The notes under the pieces: generated by a model | What the model was told of the DNA's origin: nothing | Databases searched by the model: none | What the model saw: the letters and a program-made list of their open reading frames with translations, nothing else | Shown here: piece after piece, positions 38,946 through 48,119 of the stretch | Numbering within the stretch: position 1 is the first letter of the stretch | Layout: each line of letters opens with the position of its first letter | Program-made: the position numbers and the translations under genes | NCBI GenBank assembly: GCA_963728655.1 | Contig: CAVSLD010000006.1 | Span: 992,001 to 1,056,000, forward strand | DNA from: Iamia sp963728655 | Lineage (GTDB): Bacteria; Actinomycetota; Acidimicrobiia; Acidimicrobiales; Iamiaceae | Direction: 5' to 3' | DNA length: 64,000 nt

Positions 38946-39380
38946 GTGCACGTCGAAGGTCTGCTGTCGAGCAAGGGCAACGATGTGGTCACCGTGGCGT
39001 CCGGTGCATCCGTGGCCGCCGTGGTGGCCACCCTGGCCGAGCACCGGGTCGGTGCCCTCGTGGTGAGCGACGACGGCACGACCGTCGACGGCATCGTGTC
39101 CGAGCGCGACGTCGTCCGCGCCCTGGCCGAGCACGGGGGCGACCTGCTGGGCCACGAGGTCGCCACGATCATGACCCGCGAGGTCGTCACCTGCGACCTG
39201 GCCACCACCGTCGACGAGCTGTCGTCGTCGATGACCCGGCGCCGCATCCGCCACATGCCGGTGGTGGTCGACGGGCGCCTGGCCGGCATCGTGAGCATCG
39301 GCGACGTGGTCAAGGACCGCATGCGCGAGCTCGAGGCCGAGGCCCAGACGCTCCACGAGTACATCAGCCACGGCCGCTGA
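38946..39380 (+). CDS. CBS-pair domain protein
   Basis: 144 residues made of two CBS motifs only, a Bateman module that usually binds adenosyl ligands (AMP, ATP, SAM). First: VVTVASGASVAAVVATLAEH, VGALVVSDDG, DGIVSERDVVRAL. Second: MTREVVTCDLATTVDELSSS, RHMPVVVDGRLAGIVSIGDV. Ends with an acidic helix. GTG start with gagg-rich ribosome site. The partner it senses for is not evident. A second solo CBS protein is at 42319. Confidence 0.9.
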   Translation: MHVEGLLSSKGNDVVTVASGASVAAVVATLAEHRVGALVVSDDGTTVDGIVSERDVVRALAEHGGDLLGHEVATIMTREVVTCDLATTVDELSSSMTRRRIRHMPVVVDGRLAGIVSIGDVVKDRMRELEAEAQTLHEYISHGR

Positions 39381-39389
39381 GCGCGGTCG

Positions 39390-40553
39390 TCAGACCTCGG
39401 GCAGGTCGGCCCGGCGGACCTTGCCCAGCGGGGTGCGGGGCAGCGCCTCGACCAGCCGCAGCTCGCGGGGTGCGGCGTAGGCGGGGAGGTGCTCGCGGAC
39501 CTCGGCGCGGAGGTCGTCGAGGGTGGGCACGGGGCGGTGGGGCGAGGGCACGACCCAGGCCACCACCCGCTGGCCCCACTCCTGGTCGGGCCGCCCCGCC
39601 ACCGCGACCTCGACGACCGCGGGGAGGGGTCGCAGCACGGCCTCCACGGCGTCGGGCCACACGTTCTCGCCGCCGGTCACGACCATGTCGTCGGTCCGGC
39701 CCCGCACGCTGACGGTGCCGTCGGAGGCCACCGCGCCGGCGTCGCCGGTGGCCAGCCACCCGGTGCTGGTGGGGTCGTCGGGCCGGGGTCGGCGCAGGTC
39801 GCGGACGGTGCCGTCGGCCCGGCGCACGCCCCGGGCCAGGGTGGGGGAGCGGACCCACAGCTGGCCCTCGACCTCGGCCACCTCCACGCCGGGCAATGGG
39901 CGGCCGTCGTAGACCACCCCGCCGCCGGTCTCGGTGAGCCCCCAGGTGCGGACCACGTTGGCGGGGCGCTCGGCGACGGTGTCGGCCGACCCGCCCAGCA
40001 CCACCCAGCGCCAGCCCTCGGCGCCGACCCGGTCGAGCGCCGTGGGCACCAGCGAGGTGAGGGTGGCGCCGTGGTGGCGGGCGGTGGTGACGGCGCCGGC
40101 GTCGAAGCCGCGCAGCACCTCCAGGCCGATGCCGTCGATGAGGGCGCGGACCACCACACCGAGGCCCCCGACGTGGGCGAGGGGGAGGCATGCCAGCCAG
40201 CGGTCCTCCCGGGTCACCCCCAGGTGGCCGTGGACGGCGGCGGCGTGGGCGGCCAGGGCGTCGTGGGTGAGCACGATCCCCTTGGGCTCCCCGGTGGTGC
40301 CGCTGGTGGGCACGACCAGGGCGTCGCCGGGCGTGGTGCGCAGCCCGTCGATGCCGTCGAGGAGGCTGCGGTCGATGGAGGTGCCCAGCGACTCGACGTC
40401 GACGGGCTGGAGCACGGTGACCAGTCGGCGCAGCACCGGGAGGGGCAGACGGGGGTCCAGGGGCAGGACCGCGTCGCCGTCGTCCCAGGTGCGCTCCAGG
40501 ACCTCGACGAAGCCCGGGCCCCCGCGGGCGGCGACGGCGACCAGGGCTCCCAC
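39390..40553 (-). CDS. AMP-forming acyl-CoA ligase, MenE-like
   Basis: 387 residues, shorter than most ANL enzymes and close to MenE (O-succinylbenzoate-CoA ligase) in size and style. Motifs: ALVVPTSGTTGEPKGIVLTH (P-loop), AHVGGLGVVVRALIDG, RTWGLTETGGGV, GWLATGDAGA and VRGRTDDMVVTGGENVWPD (hinge), and TPLGKVRRADLP with the catalytic Lys. The cap region is short. No other menaquinone genes are here, so the substrate is unsure. GTG start at 40553, divergent from the next ligase. Confidence 0.8.
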   Translation of the reverse strand: MGALVAVAARGGPGFVEVLERTWDDGDAVLPLDPRLPLPVLRRLVTVLQPVDVESLGTSIDRSLLDGIDGLRTTPGDALVVPTSGTTGEPKGIVLTHDALAAHAAAVHGHLGVTREDRWLACLPLAHVGGLGVVVRALIDGIGLEVLRGFDAGAVTTARHHGATLTSLVPTALDRVGAEGWRWVVLGGSADTVAERPANVVRTWGLTETGGGVVYDGRPLPGVEVAEVEGQLWVRSPTLARGVRRADGTVRDLRRPRPDDPTSTGWLATGDAGAVASDGTVSVRGRTDDMVVTGGENVWPDAVEAVLRPLPAVVEVAVAGRPDQEWGQRVVAWVVPSPHRPVPTLDDLRAEVREHLPAYAAPRELRLVEALPRTPLGKVRRADLPEV

Positions 40554-40622
40554 GGGGGCGAATCTACGGCGCAGCCCGGCCCCTCGACGGTGACGGCGGG
40601 CACAGGTCCCGCTCCCGGGCGG

Positions 40623-40628
40623 TACGGT
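40623..40628 (+). promoter_or_regulatory. Candidate -10 (TACGGT)
   Basis: TACGGT 39 bases before the ATG of the fatty-acyl-CoA ligase gene, in the divergent gap with the MenE-like gene. Ribosome site ggagga at 40656-40661. Confidence 0.4.
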
Positions 40629-40667
40629 CGAGGTCCCGCCCCCGAGACGTCCCCCGGAGGATCCCCC

Positions 40668-42299
40668 ATGCAGGGCCTGATGCAGGACCACCCGTTGACC
40701 CTGGTCCACTTCTTCGACCGGGCCGAGCGCCTGTTCGCCGACAAGCACGTGGTCACGGCCACCGCCACCGGCACCGAGACGCGCACCTACGGCGAGTGGG
40801 CGGCCCGCACCCGGCGCCTGGGCGGCGTCCTCGACAGCCTGGGCATCTCCGACGACGGCCGGGTGGCCACCTTCGGCTGGAACACGGCCAACCACCTCGA
40901 GCTCTACTTCGCCGCCCCGTGCAGCGGTCGGGTGCTCCACACCCTCAACATCCGCCTCTTCCCCGAGCAGCTCACCTACATCGCCAACCACGCCGAGGAC
41001 GAGGTCATCTTCGTCGACCGCTCGCTGGCGGGGCTGCTGTGGCCCCTGCTGCCCACCTTCGAGACGGTCAAGCACCTGGTGGTCATGGACGACGGCACCG
41101 GCGACGTGCCCGACGAGGTGCCCGACGGCATGGTCGTCCACGACTACGAGGAGCTGCTGGCCGCGGCCGAGCCCGTCGAGTGGGACGTCAGCGACGAGAA
41201 CAGGGCGGCGAGCATGTGCTACACGTCCGGCACCACGGGCAACCCCAAGGGCGTCGTCTACACCCACCGGTCGACCTACCTGCACACCGTGGGCACCATG
41301 GCGGCCGACGCCATCGGTGCCTCGGAGACCGACACCATCCTCCCGGTGGTGCCCATGTTCCACGCCAACGCGTGGGGCCTGGCCCACTCGGCCATCGCCA
41401 CCGGCGCCGACCTGGTGATGCCCGGGCCCAACATGAACCCGAAGGCCCTCGCCGAGATGATCGAGTCGGAGAGGGTCACCATCGCGGCCGGCGTGCCCAC
41501 GATCTGGATGGGCGTGCTGCCCGAGCTCAAGGGCCGCGACACGTCGGCCCTGCGGGCCATCCCGTGCGGCGGCTCGGCGGTGCCCAAGGCGCTGTCGGAG
41601 GCGTACCGGGAGCAGACCGGCCTGCCCATCTTCCAGGCCTGGGGGATGACCGAGACCAGCCCCGTCGCCTCCGCCGGCCACATCAAGAGCACGCTCCGGG
41701 ACCGCCCCGAGGAGGAGCTGGCCGACCTGCGGGCCACCATCGGCGTGCCGGTCTGCGGCGTCGACCTCCGCATCGTCGACCCCGAGACCCTCGAACCGGT
41801 CGCCCCCGACGGCGCGGCCCAGGGGGAGATCCAGGCCCAGGGCGCGTGGATCGCCCGGGAGTACTACGACGACCCCCGCTCGCCGGAGTCCTTCACCGAG
41901 GACGGCTGGCTCAAGACCGGCGACGTGGCCACCATCGACGAGCACGGCTACATGCGCATCGTCGACCGCACCAAGGACGTGGTGAAGTCCGGCGGCGAGT
42001 GGATCTCCACCGTCGAGCTGGAGAACGAGATCATGGGCCACCCCAAGGTGGCCGAGGCCGCCGTCATCGGCGTCAAGCACCCCAAGTGGGGCGAGCGGCC
42101 GCTGGCCTGCGTGGTGGTCAAGGAGGGCGACGAGCTCACCGGGGAGGAGGTCGTCGAGTTCCTCGACGGCAAGGTCGCCAAGTGGTGGATGCCCGACGAC
42201 GTGGTCTTCGTCGACGAGATCCCCAAGACCTCCGTCGGCAAGTTCTCCAAGAAGGACCTCCGCACCACCTTCGCCGACCACGAGCTGCCCACGGCCTGA
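40668..42299 (+). CDS. Long-chain acyl-CoA synthetase (FadD-like)
   Basis: Activates fatty acids to acyl-CoA via acyl-AMP. 543 residues. MCYTSGTTGNPKGVVYTHRS is the P-loop, with VPMFHANAWGLAHSAI next, then QAWGMTETSPVASAG, GWLKTGDVATIDEHGYM and VDRTKDVVKSGGEWISTVEL (hinge). The C-terminus has the catalytic Lys in IPKTSVGKFSKKDLR. The N-terminal QDHPLTLVHFFDRAERLFAD is typical of medium/long-chain ligases. ATG at 40668. Intact. Confidence 0.9.
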   Translation: MQGLMQDHPLTLVHFFDRAERLFADKHVVTATATGTETRTYGEWAARTRRLGGVLDSLGISDDGRVATFGWNTANHLELYFAAPCSGRVLHTLNIRLFPEQLTYIANHAEDEVIFVDRSLAGLLWPLLPTFETVKHLVVMDDGTGDVPDEVPDGMVVHDYEELLAAAEPVEWDVSDENRAASMCYTSGTTGNPKGVVYTHRSTYLHTVGTMAADAIGASETDTILPVVPMFHANAWGLAHSAIATGADLVMPGPNMNPKALAEMIESERVTIAAGVPTIWMGVLPELKGRDTSALRAIPCGGSAVPKALSEAYREQTGLPIFQAWGMTETSPVASAGHIKSTLRDRPEEELADLRATIGVPVCGVDLRIVDPETLEPVAPDGAAQGEIQAQGAWIAREYYDDPRSPESFTEDGWLKTGDVATIDEHGYMRIVDRTKDVVKSGGEWISTVELENEIMGHPKVAEAAVIGVKHPKWGERPLACVVVKEGDELTGEEVVEFLDGKVAKWWMPDDVVFVDEIPKTSVGKFSKKDLRTTFADHELPTA

Positions 42300-42318
42300 G
42301 CGCCGCGTTCGGCCCGGG

Positions 42319-42750
42319 TCAGTGGGTGGCCAGGCCCGCGGTCTGGAGGACGACGGTGGCGGCCAGCGAGCCGGTGGTGACGTGCACCTGGCGCAGCAGG
42401 TCGTCGAGTGCCAGCACGCCGTGGGGTGTCCCCTGCGGGTCGACGACGGGGAGGCGGCGGACGCCGCGTGCGGCCATGGTCGTCGCCGCCTCGGCCACGT
42501 CGGCGTGCACCGGGATGGTGGCCACCTCCCGGGTCATGAGCTCCTCGACGGTGGTGCCGGTCGGGCGCCCGAGGGCGACCCCCCGGACCGCCAGGTCGCG
42601 GTCGGTGACGATCCCGGCCAGGTAGCCGACGCCGTCGAGCACCAGCACGCTGCCCACGTCCCGGTCGCGCATCAGCCGCGCCGCCTCCTCGGCGGTCGTC
42701 GACGGCCAGCAGGTCACCGCCGGGCTGTGCATCACCTCGCTCACCCGCAC
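42319..42750 (-). CDS. CBS-pair domain protein
   Basis: 143 residues: two CBS motifs. First: MRVSEVMHSPAVTCWPSTTA, DVGSVLVLDGVGYLAGIVTD, RDLAVRGVALGR. Second: ELMTREVATIPVHADVAEAA, VRRLPVVDPQGTPHGVLALD. Likely binds an adenine nucleotide; target unknown. It shares architecture with the CBS protein at 38946 but is not a close copy. GTG start at 42750. The short SDR gene upstream on the same strand may be co-transcribed. Confidence 0.88.
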   Translation of the reverse strand: MRVSEVMHSPAVTCWPSTTAEEAARLMRDRDVGSVLVLDGVGYLAGIVTDRDLAVRGVALGRPTGTTVEELMTREVATIPVHADVAEAATTMAARGVRRLPVVDPQGTPHGVLALDDLLRQVHVTTGSLAATVVLQTAGLATH

Positions 42751-42844
42751 GGCGGGACCTCCCGGGGGCGGTGTGGGGGCGGAGCCCCTCGGGCCGGGGT
42801 GGGGGGGTGGGACACGGCGGTCTCCTCTCGGTGGGCGTGGGGTC

Positions 42845-43621
42845 TCATCGGGCCACGTAGCCGCCGTCGACCGCCAGGGCCTGGCCGGTGACGAAGCTCG
42901 ACCGGTCCGAGCACAGCCAGAGGACGGCCTCGGCGACCTCCTCGGCCCGTCCCAGGCGTCCGACGGGCTCGGAGGCGACCAGCGCGTCGGCCAGGTCCGG
43001 TTCGCGGGCGACGACCCTCTCGACCATCTCGGTGTCGATGACCCCCGGGCAGATGCTGTTCACGCGCAGACCCGCGTCGGCGTACTCGAGCGCGGCGGCC
43101 CGGCTCAGGCCGACGACGCCGTGCTTGGAGGCGACGTAGGCACCGGCGCCGGGGAAGCCGACCAGCCCGGCGACCGACGCGCAGTTGACGATGGCGCCCG
43201 CCCCGGCGTCGAGCATCGGGGGGATCTCGTGGCGCATGCACGACCAGACGCCGGTGAGGTTCACCGCGAGCACCGCCTGCCACGTCTCGGCCGGGATCTC
43301 GTGGGTGGGGGTGGCCGTGGCCTCGATGCCTGCGTTGTTGAAGGCGAGGTGGAGGCCGCCGAGCTCGGAGACGGCTCGGTCGACCATCGCCGCCACCGCG
43401 CCGTCGTCGGCCACGTCGGCCTCGACGAAGAGGGCCCGGCCGCCGTCCTCCTCGATGGCGGTCGCCACCTCGGTGCCCCGGTCGCCGTCGACGTCGGCCA
43501 CCACCACGGCCGCCCCGGCCGATGCCAGGAGGAGCGCGGTGGACCGACCGATCCCGGCGCTGGCACCGGTCACGATGGCGACCCTGCCTGCGAGCTCCTC
43601 GTCGGTGGACGTGATCGCCAT
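42845..43621 (-). CDS. Short-chain dehydrogenase/reductase
   Basis: 258 residues. GRVAIVTGASAGIGRSTALL (cofactor loop), an Asp-rich VVVADVDGDRGTEV after strand two that points to NAD, FNNAGIEATATPTHEIP, IVNCASVAGLVGFPGAGAYV, then ASKHGVVGLSRAAALEYADA (Tyr in AYVASK), and SSFVTGQALAVDGGYVAR at the end. Similar to cyclohexanol or 3-oxoacyl dehydrogenases; substrate unknown. ATG start at 43621, divergent from the hypothetical gene at 43780. Confidence 0.9.
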   Translation of the reverse strand: MAITSTDEELAGRVAIVTGASAGIGRSTALLLASAGAAVVVADVDGDRGTEVATAIEEDGGRALFVEADVADDGAVAAMVDRAVSELGGLHLAFNNAGIEATATPTHEIPAETWQAVLAVNLTGVWSCMRHEIPPMLDAGAGAIVNCASVAGLVGFPGAGAYVASKHGVVGLSRAAALEYADAGLRVNSICPGVIDTEMVERVVAREPDLADALVASEPVGRLGRAEEVAEAVLWLCSDRSSFVTGQALAVDGGYVAR

Positions 43622-43779
43622 GCCCCCATGGGACGACGGTTCGCGGCCGGGGCGTAGGGCCGAAGGTCCCGCGCTCGACGCACCGTCGGCGGCACGGCCC
43701 CCGACGAGGGACCTTGGCCCCTACCTGCTGCGCCCTCCCGGCGACGACGATCGCCTCGTCGCGACAGAGGGATCCCGAG

Positions 43780-44208
43780 ATGAGGTCAGGTCCGCGTCCG
43801 CCCCGGAGCACCAGGTCCCACCCCGTGCCCTCGGCCGCCGTCCCGGTCGCCTGCGAGGCGTACCTGGGCGGCACCTACGCCGACCTGCTCGAGGCGGGCG
43901 GCGAGCATGTGCCGGTGTGGGCCTGGGTGAACCTCCTCGCCCACGGGACAGAGGACCAGCTGCGGACCGCGGCGGACGCCCTCGCCTCCGAGCAGGGCTG
44001 GCGCCAGGCCCGGGCGTTCCTCGCCGGCGAGGTGCTCGACGCGGTGGGGACCGGCCGTACGACCCTCCGGGCCCTGCAGGACCACGTCCTCGTCCCCCTC
44101 GAGCTCGACCTGGTGACGTGCCGGGGGGCCGAGCGCTGGAGGCCCGCACAGCTCGTCGCCGGTCTCCTCCAGGTCGTGGCACCCCGCCGCGCCCGCGCGC
44201 ACGGCTGA
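43780..44208 (+). CDS. Hypothetical protein
   Basis: 142 residues, not recognised. The N-terminal about 20 residues are Arg/Pro/Ser-rich; the rest is compact and mainly helical: VACEAYLGGTYADLLEAGGE, VPVWAWVNLLAHGTEDQLRT, GWRQARAFLAGEVLDAVGTG, LELDLVTCRGAERW. No signal peptide or membrane helix. ATG 43780 has agaggg 8 bases upstream; GTG 43825 would remove the low-complexity start and is also possible. Between divergent SDR and convergent F420-type reductase genes. Ends at a short hairpin (44219-44233, aggtcc-cgg-ggacct). Confidence 0.6.
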   Translation: MRSGPRPPRSTRSHPVPSAAVPVACEAYLGGTYADLLEAGGEHVPVWAWVNLLAHGTEDQLRTAADALASEQGWRQARAFLAGEVLDAVGTGRTTLRALQDHVLVPLELDLVTCRGAERWRPAQLVAGLLQVVAPRRARAHG

Positions 44209-44286
44209 CGCCTGGCCCAGGTCCCGGGGACCTCGCTGCGGGCGCCTGCCCGCCGGGTGCGCCCCGGGTCCGCCGGGCCCCGTCCG

Positions 44287-44808
44287 TCAGGCGGTGGGGT
44301 CGCGGGGCGAGAGCACGACGACCGGCGTGACCGCGGAGCGCCGGGCCGCGTAGGCGTCGAGGTCGTGGTCGACCTCGGCCCAGCGCCGCCACAGGCGCTC
44401 CCGCTCGTCGCCAGTGGCGGCGCGGGCGCGGACGGGCCGAGGCGGGCGGTGCGAGAGGACCACGACCGCGTCGGGGTGGGCTTCCAGGTTGCGCCACCAC
44501 GCCGGGTGGCCCTCCTCCCACCCGTTCATGGCCAGCACGACCAGGTCGGGGCCGTCCTCCAGGTAGCCGACGATCACCGTCCGCTCGCGTCCCGATCGCC
44601 GGCCGGTGGTGGTGAGGCGGAGCGCGCCCCACCCCCGCTTGCTCGCCGGGGTCCACAGGAAGCGTCCGCCGCTGAGTCGGTGGAGGGCCCGGTGGCCGCG
44701 CCAGAAGGCGTGGAGGAACCAGGACGGGGGCATCCGCGGCGCGACGCGCCCCTCGGTGGCGGTTCCGGGCCGACCCGGTCGGTCGGCGTCGGTGGGGGAG
44801 GGTGGCAT
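44287..44808 (-). CDS. Deazaflavin (F420)-dependent nitroreductase-family protein
   Basis: 173 residues; Ddn-like family typical of actinobacteria, binding F420 or heme/FMN in a split beta-barrel. Motifs: LTTTGRRSGRERTVIVGYLE, LVVLAMNGWEEGHPAWWRNL and EAHPDAVVVLSHRPP, which together are the family signature. The substrate is unknown. ATG at 44808; an upstream ATG-less extension in frame is Pro/Arg-rich and is left out. Divergent from the MBOAT gene across a 217-base gap in which I see no gene. Confidence 0.87.
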   Translation of the reverse strand: MPPSPTDADRPGRPGTATEGRVAPRMPPSWFLHAFWRGHRALHRLSGGRFLWTPASKRGWGALRLTTTGRRSGRERTVIVGYLEDGPDLVVLAMNGWEEGHPAWWRNLEAHPDAVVVLSHRPPRPVRARAATGDERERLWRRWAEVDHDLDAYAARRSAVTPVVVLSPRDPTA

Positions 44809-45025
44809 GGCAGGGGATCTCCGGCAGCGGTCGCCGAGATCGTCTCCCGGGCCCCCGGTCGGCGCCAGGGGCCTTCGTCCCGACCCGGCCCGCCCCCGGC
44901 CATCCCCCGGGGCGGGGGGTGGGGTGGACAGACTGAGGGGGAGACCCTGACCTGCCACCTCCGGCGGGGTGGGCGGCCTCCGGGCGCCCGCCGCGTCGTC
45001 CCCGCCCGGCCCCGGAGCAACGGCG

Positions 45026-46450
45026 TTGCTGTTCCCCACCTTCGAGTTCGCCGCCTTCTTCTGCGTCGTCTTCGTCGTCAGCTGGCTGCTCCGGCCCCAC
45101 CCGCTGCCCTGGCGGCTCTTCCTCCTGGCCGCCAGCTTCGTCTTCTACGGGGCCTTCGACCCGGTCCTACTGCCTGCTCCTGGGCGGCGTCGATCCTGGC
45201 CAACCAGGGCTTCGCCAAGGCCATCGCCGCATCCGACGACGAGCGGCGCCGCCGAGCCGTGCTGGCCGTCGGCCGTCGTGGCCAACCTGGGGGTGCTCGG
45301 CTACTACAAGTACGTCGACTTCTTCATCGACTCGGCGGCCGGGACCCTCGGCCCTCATCGGCATCGACCCGGGCTGGGTGCCCCTCGGCGTGCTGCTGCC
45401 GGTGGCCATCTCGTTCTTCACCTTCCAGGCCCTGAGCTACGTCATCGACACCTACCGGCGCGACACCGAGCCGGCCTCGCTGCTCGACTTCGCCGTCTAC
45501 CTGGCCTTCTTCCCCCACCTGGTGGCCGGACCCATCGTGCGGGCCCGGGAGCTGATCCCCCAGCTGCAGCAGAAGGCCGACCCCCGCAAGGTGAACTCGG
45601 CCCTGGCCTTCCGGCTGATCATGGCCGGGCTGTTCAAGAAGGTGGTGATCTCCAGCTTCCTGGCCTCGGCCATCGTCGACGACGTGTTCGCGGTGCCCCG
45701 AGGCGCACCGGTCGGGCGGAGATCCTGGTGGCGATCTACGCCTACGCCATCCAGATCTACGCCGACTTCAGCGGCTACACCGACATCGCCATCGGCTGCG
45801 CCCTGCTGCTCGGGCCTGCGGTTCCCCCAGAACTTCGACGCCCCCTACGCCGCGCTCTCCATCCAGTCCTTCTGGCGCAAGTGGCACATGACGCTGTCGT
45901 TCTGGCTGCGCGACTACCTCTACATCCCCCTCGGCGGCAACCAGGGCGACCGAGCAGCGGCGCGACCTCAACCTGTTCCTCACCATGCTCATCGGCGGGC
46001 TGTGGCACGGGGCGGCGTGGACCTTCGTGGTGTGGGGCGCGATCCACGGCGTCGCCCTCATCGCCGAGCGGCGCATCCTCGAGGCCAGGGAGGCAGCGGG
46101 CAAGGTGCCGGGGCGGTGGTCGCCGGTCATCCGGTGGGCCATCACCTTCAACGTGGTCTGCCTGGCCTGGGTGTTCTTCCGGGCCGAGTCCTTCGACAAC
46201 GCCTTCACCCTGCTGTTCCGGCTGGTGTTCGCCCCGGGCATCGGGCCGCTGGTGCACGCCCATGGTGGTGTTCGTGATCGTGGCCATGGTCGCGTCGCAG
46301 TTCGTGCCCACCGCGGCGGTCAACCGGGCCCAGGCCGCGTTCTCCCGGACCGTCCCCGCGGTGCAGGCTGTGGCCCTGGCCGGCTGCCTCCTGCTCATCA
46401 ACGCCCTCGGCCCCGAGGGCGTCCCGCCGTTCATCTACTTCCAGTTCTGA
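45026..46450 (+). CDS. MBOAT O-acyltransferase (AlgI-like), about nine frameshifts
   Basis: Membrane-bound O-acyltransferase that would pass acetyl groups across the membrane to an exported glycan. Joined fragments give about 471 residues, usual for AlgI/DltB relatives: LLFPTFEFAAFF, RLFLLAASFVFYGAFDP, YYKYVDFFID, FFTFQALSYVIDTYRR, AFFPHLVAGPIVRARELIPQ, IYADFSGYTDIAIG, FWRKWHMTLSFWLRDYLYIP and GLWHGAAWTFVVWG (catalytic His). The frame moves by +1 near 45166, 45183, 45271, 45353, 45698, 45715, 45813, 45951 and 46255, each time by an apparent extra G or C. TTG start at 45026 with ggag upstream. The protein sequence is fully conserved around each break, which argues against old decay. Confidence 0.85.
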   Translation: MLFPTFEFAAFFCVVFVVSWLLRPHPLPWRLFLLAASFVFYGAFDPVLLPAPGRRRSWPTRASPRPSPHPTTSGAAEPCWPSAVVANLGVLGYYKYVDFFIDSAAGTLGPHRHRPGLGAPRRAAAGGHLVLHLPGPELRHRHLPARHRAGLAARLRRLPGLLPPPGGRTHRAGPGADPPAAAEGRPPQGELGPGLPADHGRAVQEGGDLQLPGLGHRRRRVRGAPRRTGRAEILVAIYAYAIQIYADFSGYTDIAIGCALLLGPAVPPELRRPLRRALHPVLLAQVAHDAVVLAARLPLHPPRRQPGRPSSGATSTCSSPCSSAGCGTGRRGPSWCGARSTASPSSPSGASSRPGRQRARCRGGGRRSSGGPSPSTWSAWPGCSSGPSPSTTPSPCCSGWCSPRASGRWCTPMVVFVIVAMVASQFVPTAAVNRAQAAFSRTVPAVQAVALAGCLLLINALGPEGVPPFIYFQF

Positions 46451-46454
46451 TCCC

Positions 46455-48058
46455 GTGACCCCGCCCCCTCCCGCCCCCCGTCGCCGCCACCGGCTCGGCA
46501 TCGCCCTGCTGGCGTGGCTGCTCGTGCTGGCCGCCTGCACCGGCGACGACGACCCCGGCGACGTCGCGCCGCGGGCGACGAGGACGCCACCAGCTCGACC
46601 GCGGCGGGCCCCCAGCCCGCGGGCGACGTGCTCGACCCCCTGGGGCGGCTCCGGGTGAGCCGGGAGAGCGGGCGGCCGGCCGTGGTCGACGAGCAGGGGC
46701 GGGAGGTCCTCCTGCGGGGGGCCAACCTCAACGTGCTGGGCGACTACTTCCAGGCCAACCTCCTGCTGCCGCCGACCCGTCCGCCCACCGACGAGGACTG
46801 GGACCAGATGGCCGCCCATGGCTTCTCCGTGGTTCGCCTCCTCCTGTCCTGGTCGGCGCTCGAGCCCGTGCGCGGCCAGGTCGACCTGGCCTACGTGCAG
46901 CGCATCCAGGACGCTGTCGCGGCCGCGGCGGCCCGGGGCATGCACACGGTGCTCGACATGCACCAGGACGCGTGGGGGAAGGGCGTGGCCTCGCCGCCCG
47001 GGGTGCGCTGCGCCGAGGGCACCGAGCCCGCCATCGGGTGGGACGGGGCGCCGCCGTGGGCGACCCTCTTCGACGACGCCGACACCTGCCGCCCGACGGG
47101 CAACCGGGAGGGTGCCCCTGCGGTCAAGGCCGCCTTCACCTCGTTCTACGAGAACCGCGACGGCATCCGCGACGCCTTCGCAGCCACCTGGAAGGTGCTG
47201 GCGTCGGTGTTCGCCGACGAGCCCGCGGTGGCCGGCTACGACCTGCTCAACGAGCCCAACGTGGTGGCCGACGTCCCCACCTCGACCCGCCAGTACACCG
47301 ACCTCGTCACCTCGGTCATCGGCCAGGTGCGGGCGGGGGAGGCCGAGGGCGGCGGCTTCGCCCACATCGTCTTCCTCGAGCCCATGGTCCTGTTCCCCCT
47401 GCCCGGCACCCTGCCGGCCGAGGGGGCGGTGACCGACGACCAGGTCGTGTTCGCCCCGCACAGCTACGCCGAGGTCATCGGGCCGCCCATCCTCACGGTG
47501 GAGCAGACCTTCGACATCGACGCCGACACCGCGGCCGCCCGCGGCTGGCCCCTGTGGATCGGCGAGCACGGCGTGTTCTCCACCGACGAGGACGCCGTCG
47601 CCGTGCTGCGCCGGTTCGCGGCGGCCCAGGACAGCCACCTCGCCGGCGGCGCCCAGTGGCAGTGGCGCCAGTGGTGCGGCGACCCGCACAGCGTGGGCGT
47701 GCCCGGCGGGACCCCCACCGCGCCCCAGGTGCAGCTGAACACCGTGCTGTGCCCCGAGGACGTCGACGCGGGCTCGACGCCCGAGCTGATCCGGGTCGCG
47801 GCGCGGGCCTACCCCCGGGCCGCGCCCGGGCTGCTCACCGAGGTCACCTCGGACCCGCAGGAGCGCACCCTGACCGTGGAGGGCCACGTGGTCGACGACC
47901 TGACGGCCGGGGGCGACCTCCTGCTCTGGGTCCCGGGCGACGACCGCCCCGACGTCACCGGCGACGGGCTGGGCGAGGTGGCCACCAGCCAGGTGCCCGG
48001 CGGCTGGTACGTGACCGCCCCGGTGACCGACTCCCCCTACCGGGTGCAGGTGCGGTGA
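46455..48058 (+). CDS. GH5 glycoside hydrolase lipoprotein (endoglycoceramidase-like), frameshift
   Basis: About 534 residues. The N-terminus MTPPPPAPRRRHRLGIALLA with lipobox LVLAAC lies in one frame and the enzyme in another; a base appears missing at about 46570 (gcg-cc(c)-gcg). The catalytic TIM barrel has LLRGANLNVLGDYFQ, TVLDMHQDAWGKGV, YDLLNEPNVVADVP (acid/base Glu), VFAPHSYAEVIGPP and LWIGEHGVFSTDED (nucleophile Glu). This set resembles endoglycoceramidases and related GH5 enzymes acting on glycolipids or short glycans. A C-terminal beta domain follows. Starts 4 bases after the MBOAT stop. Confidence 0.83.
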
Positions 48059-48119
48059 GCGCGCCCCCACCCACCCCGGCCACCACGGGGAGCAGCACGA
48101 GACCCGGCCCCCGGCCGAC

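Noticed and set aside
45026..46450. MBOAT gene as an old pseudogene or programmed-frameshift gene
   Set aside because: No internal stop-causing substitutions or deletions, motifs fully conserved, and breaks at nine unrelated places without slippery sites; error is simpler.
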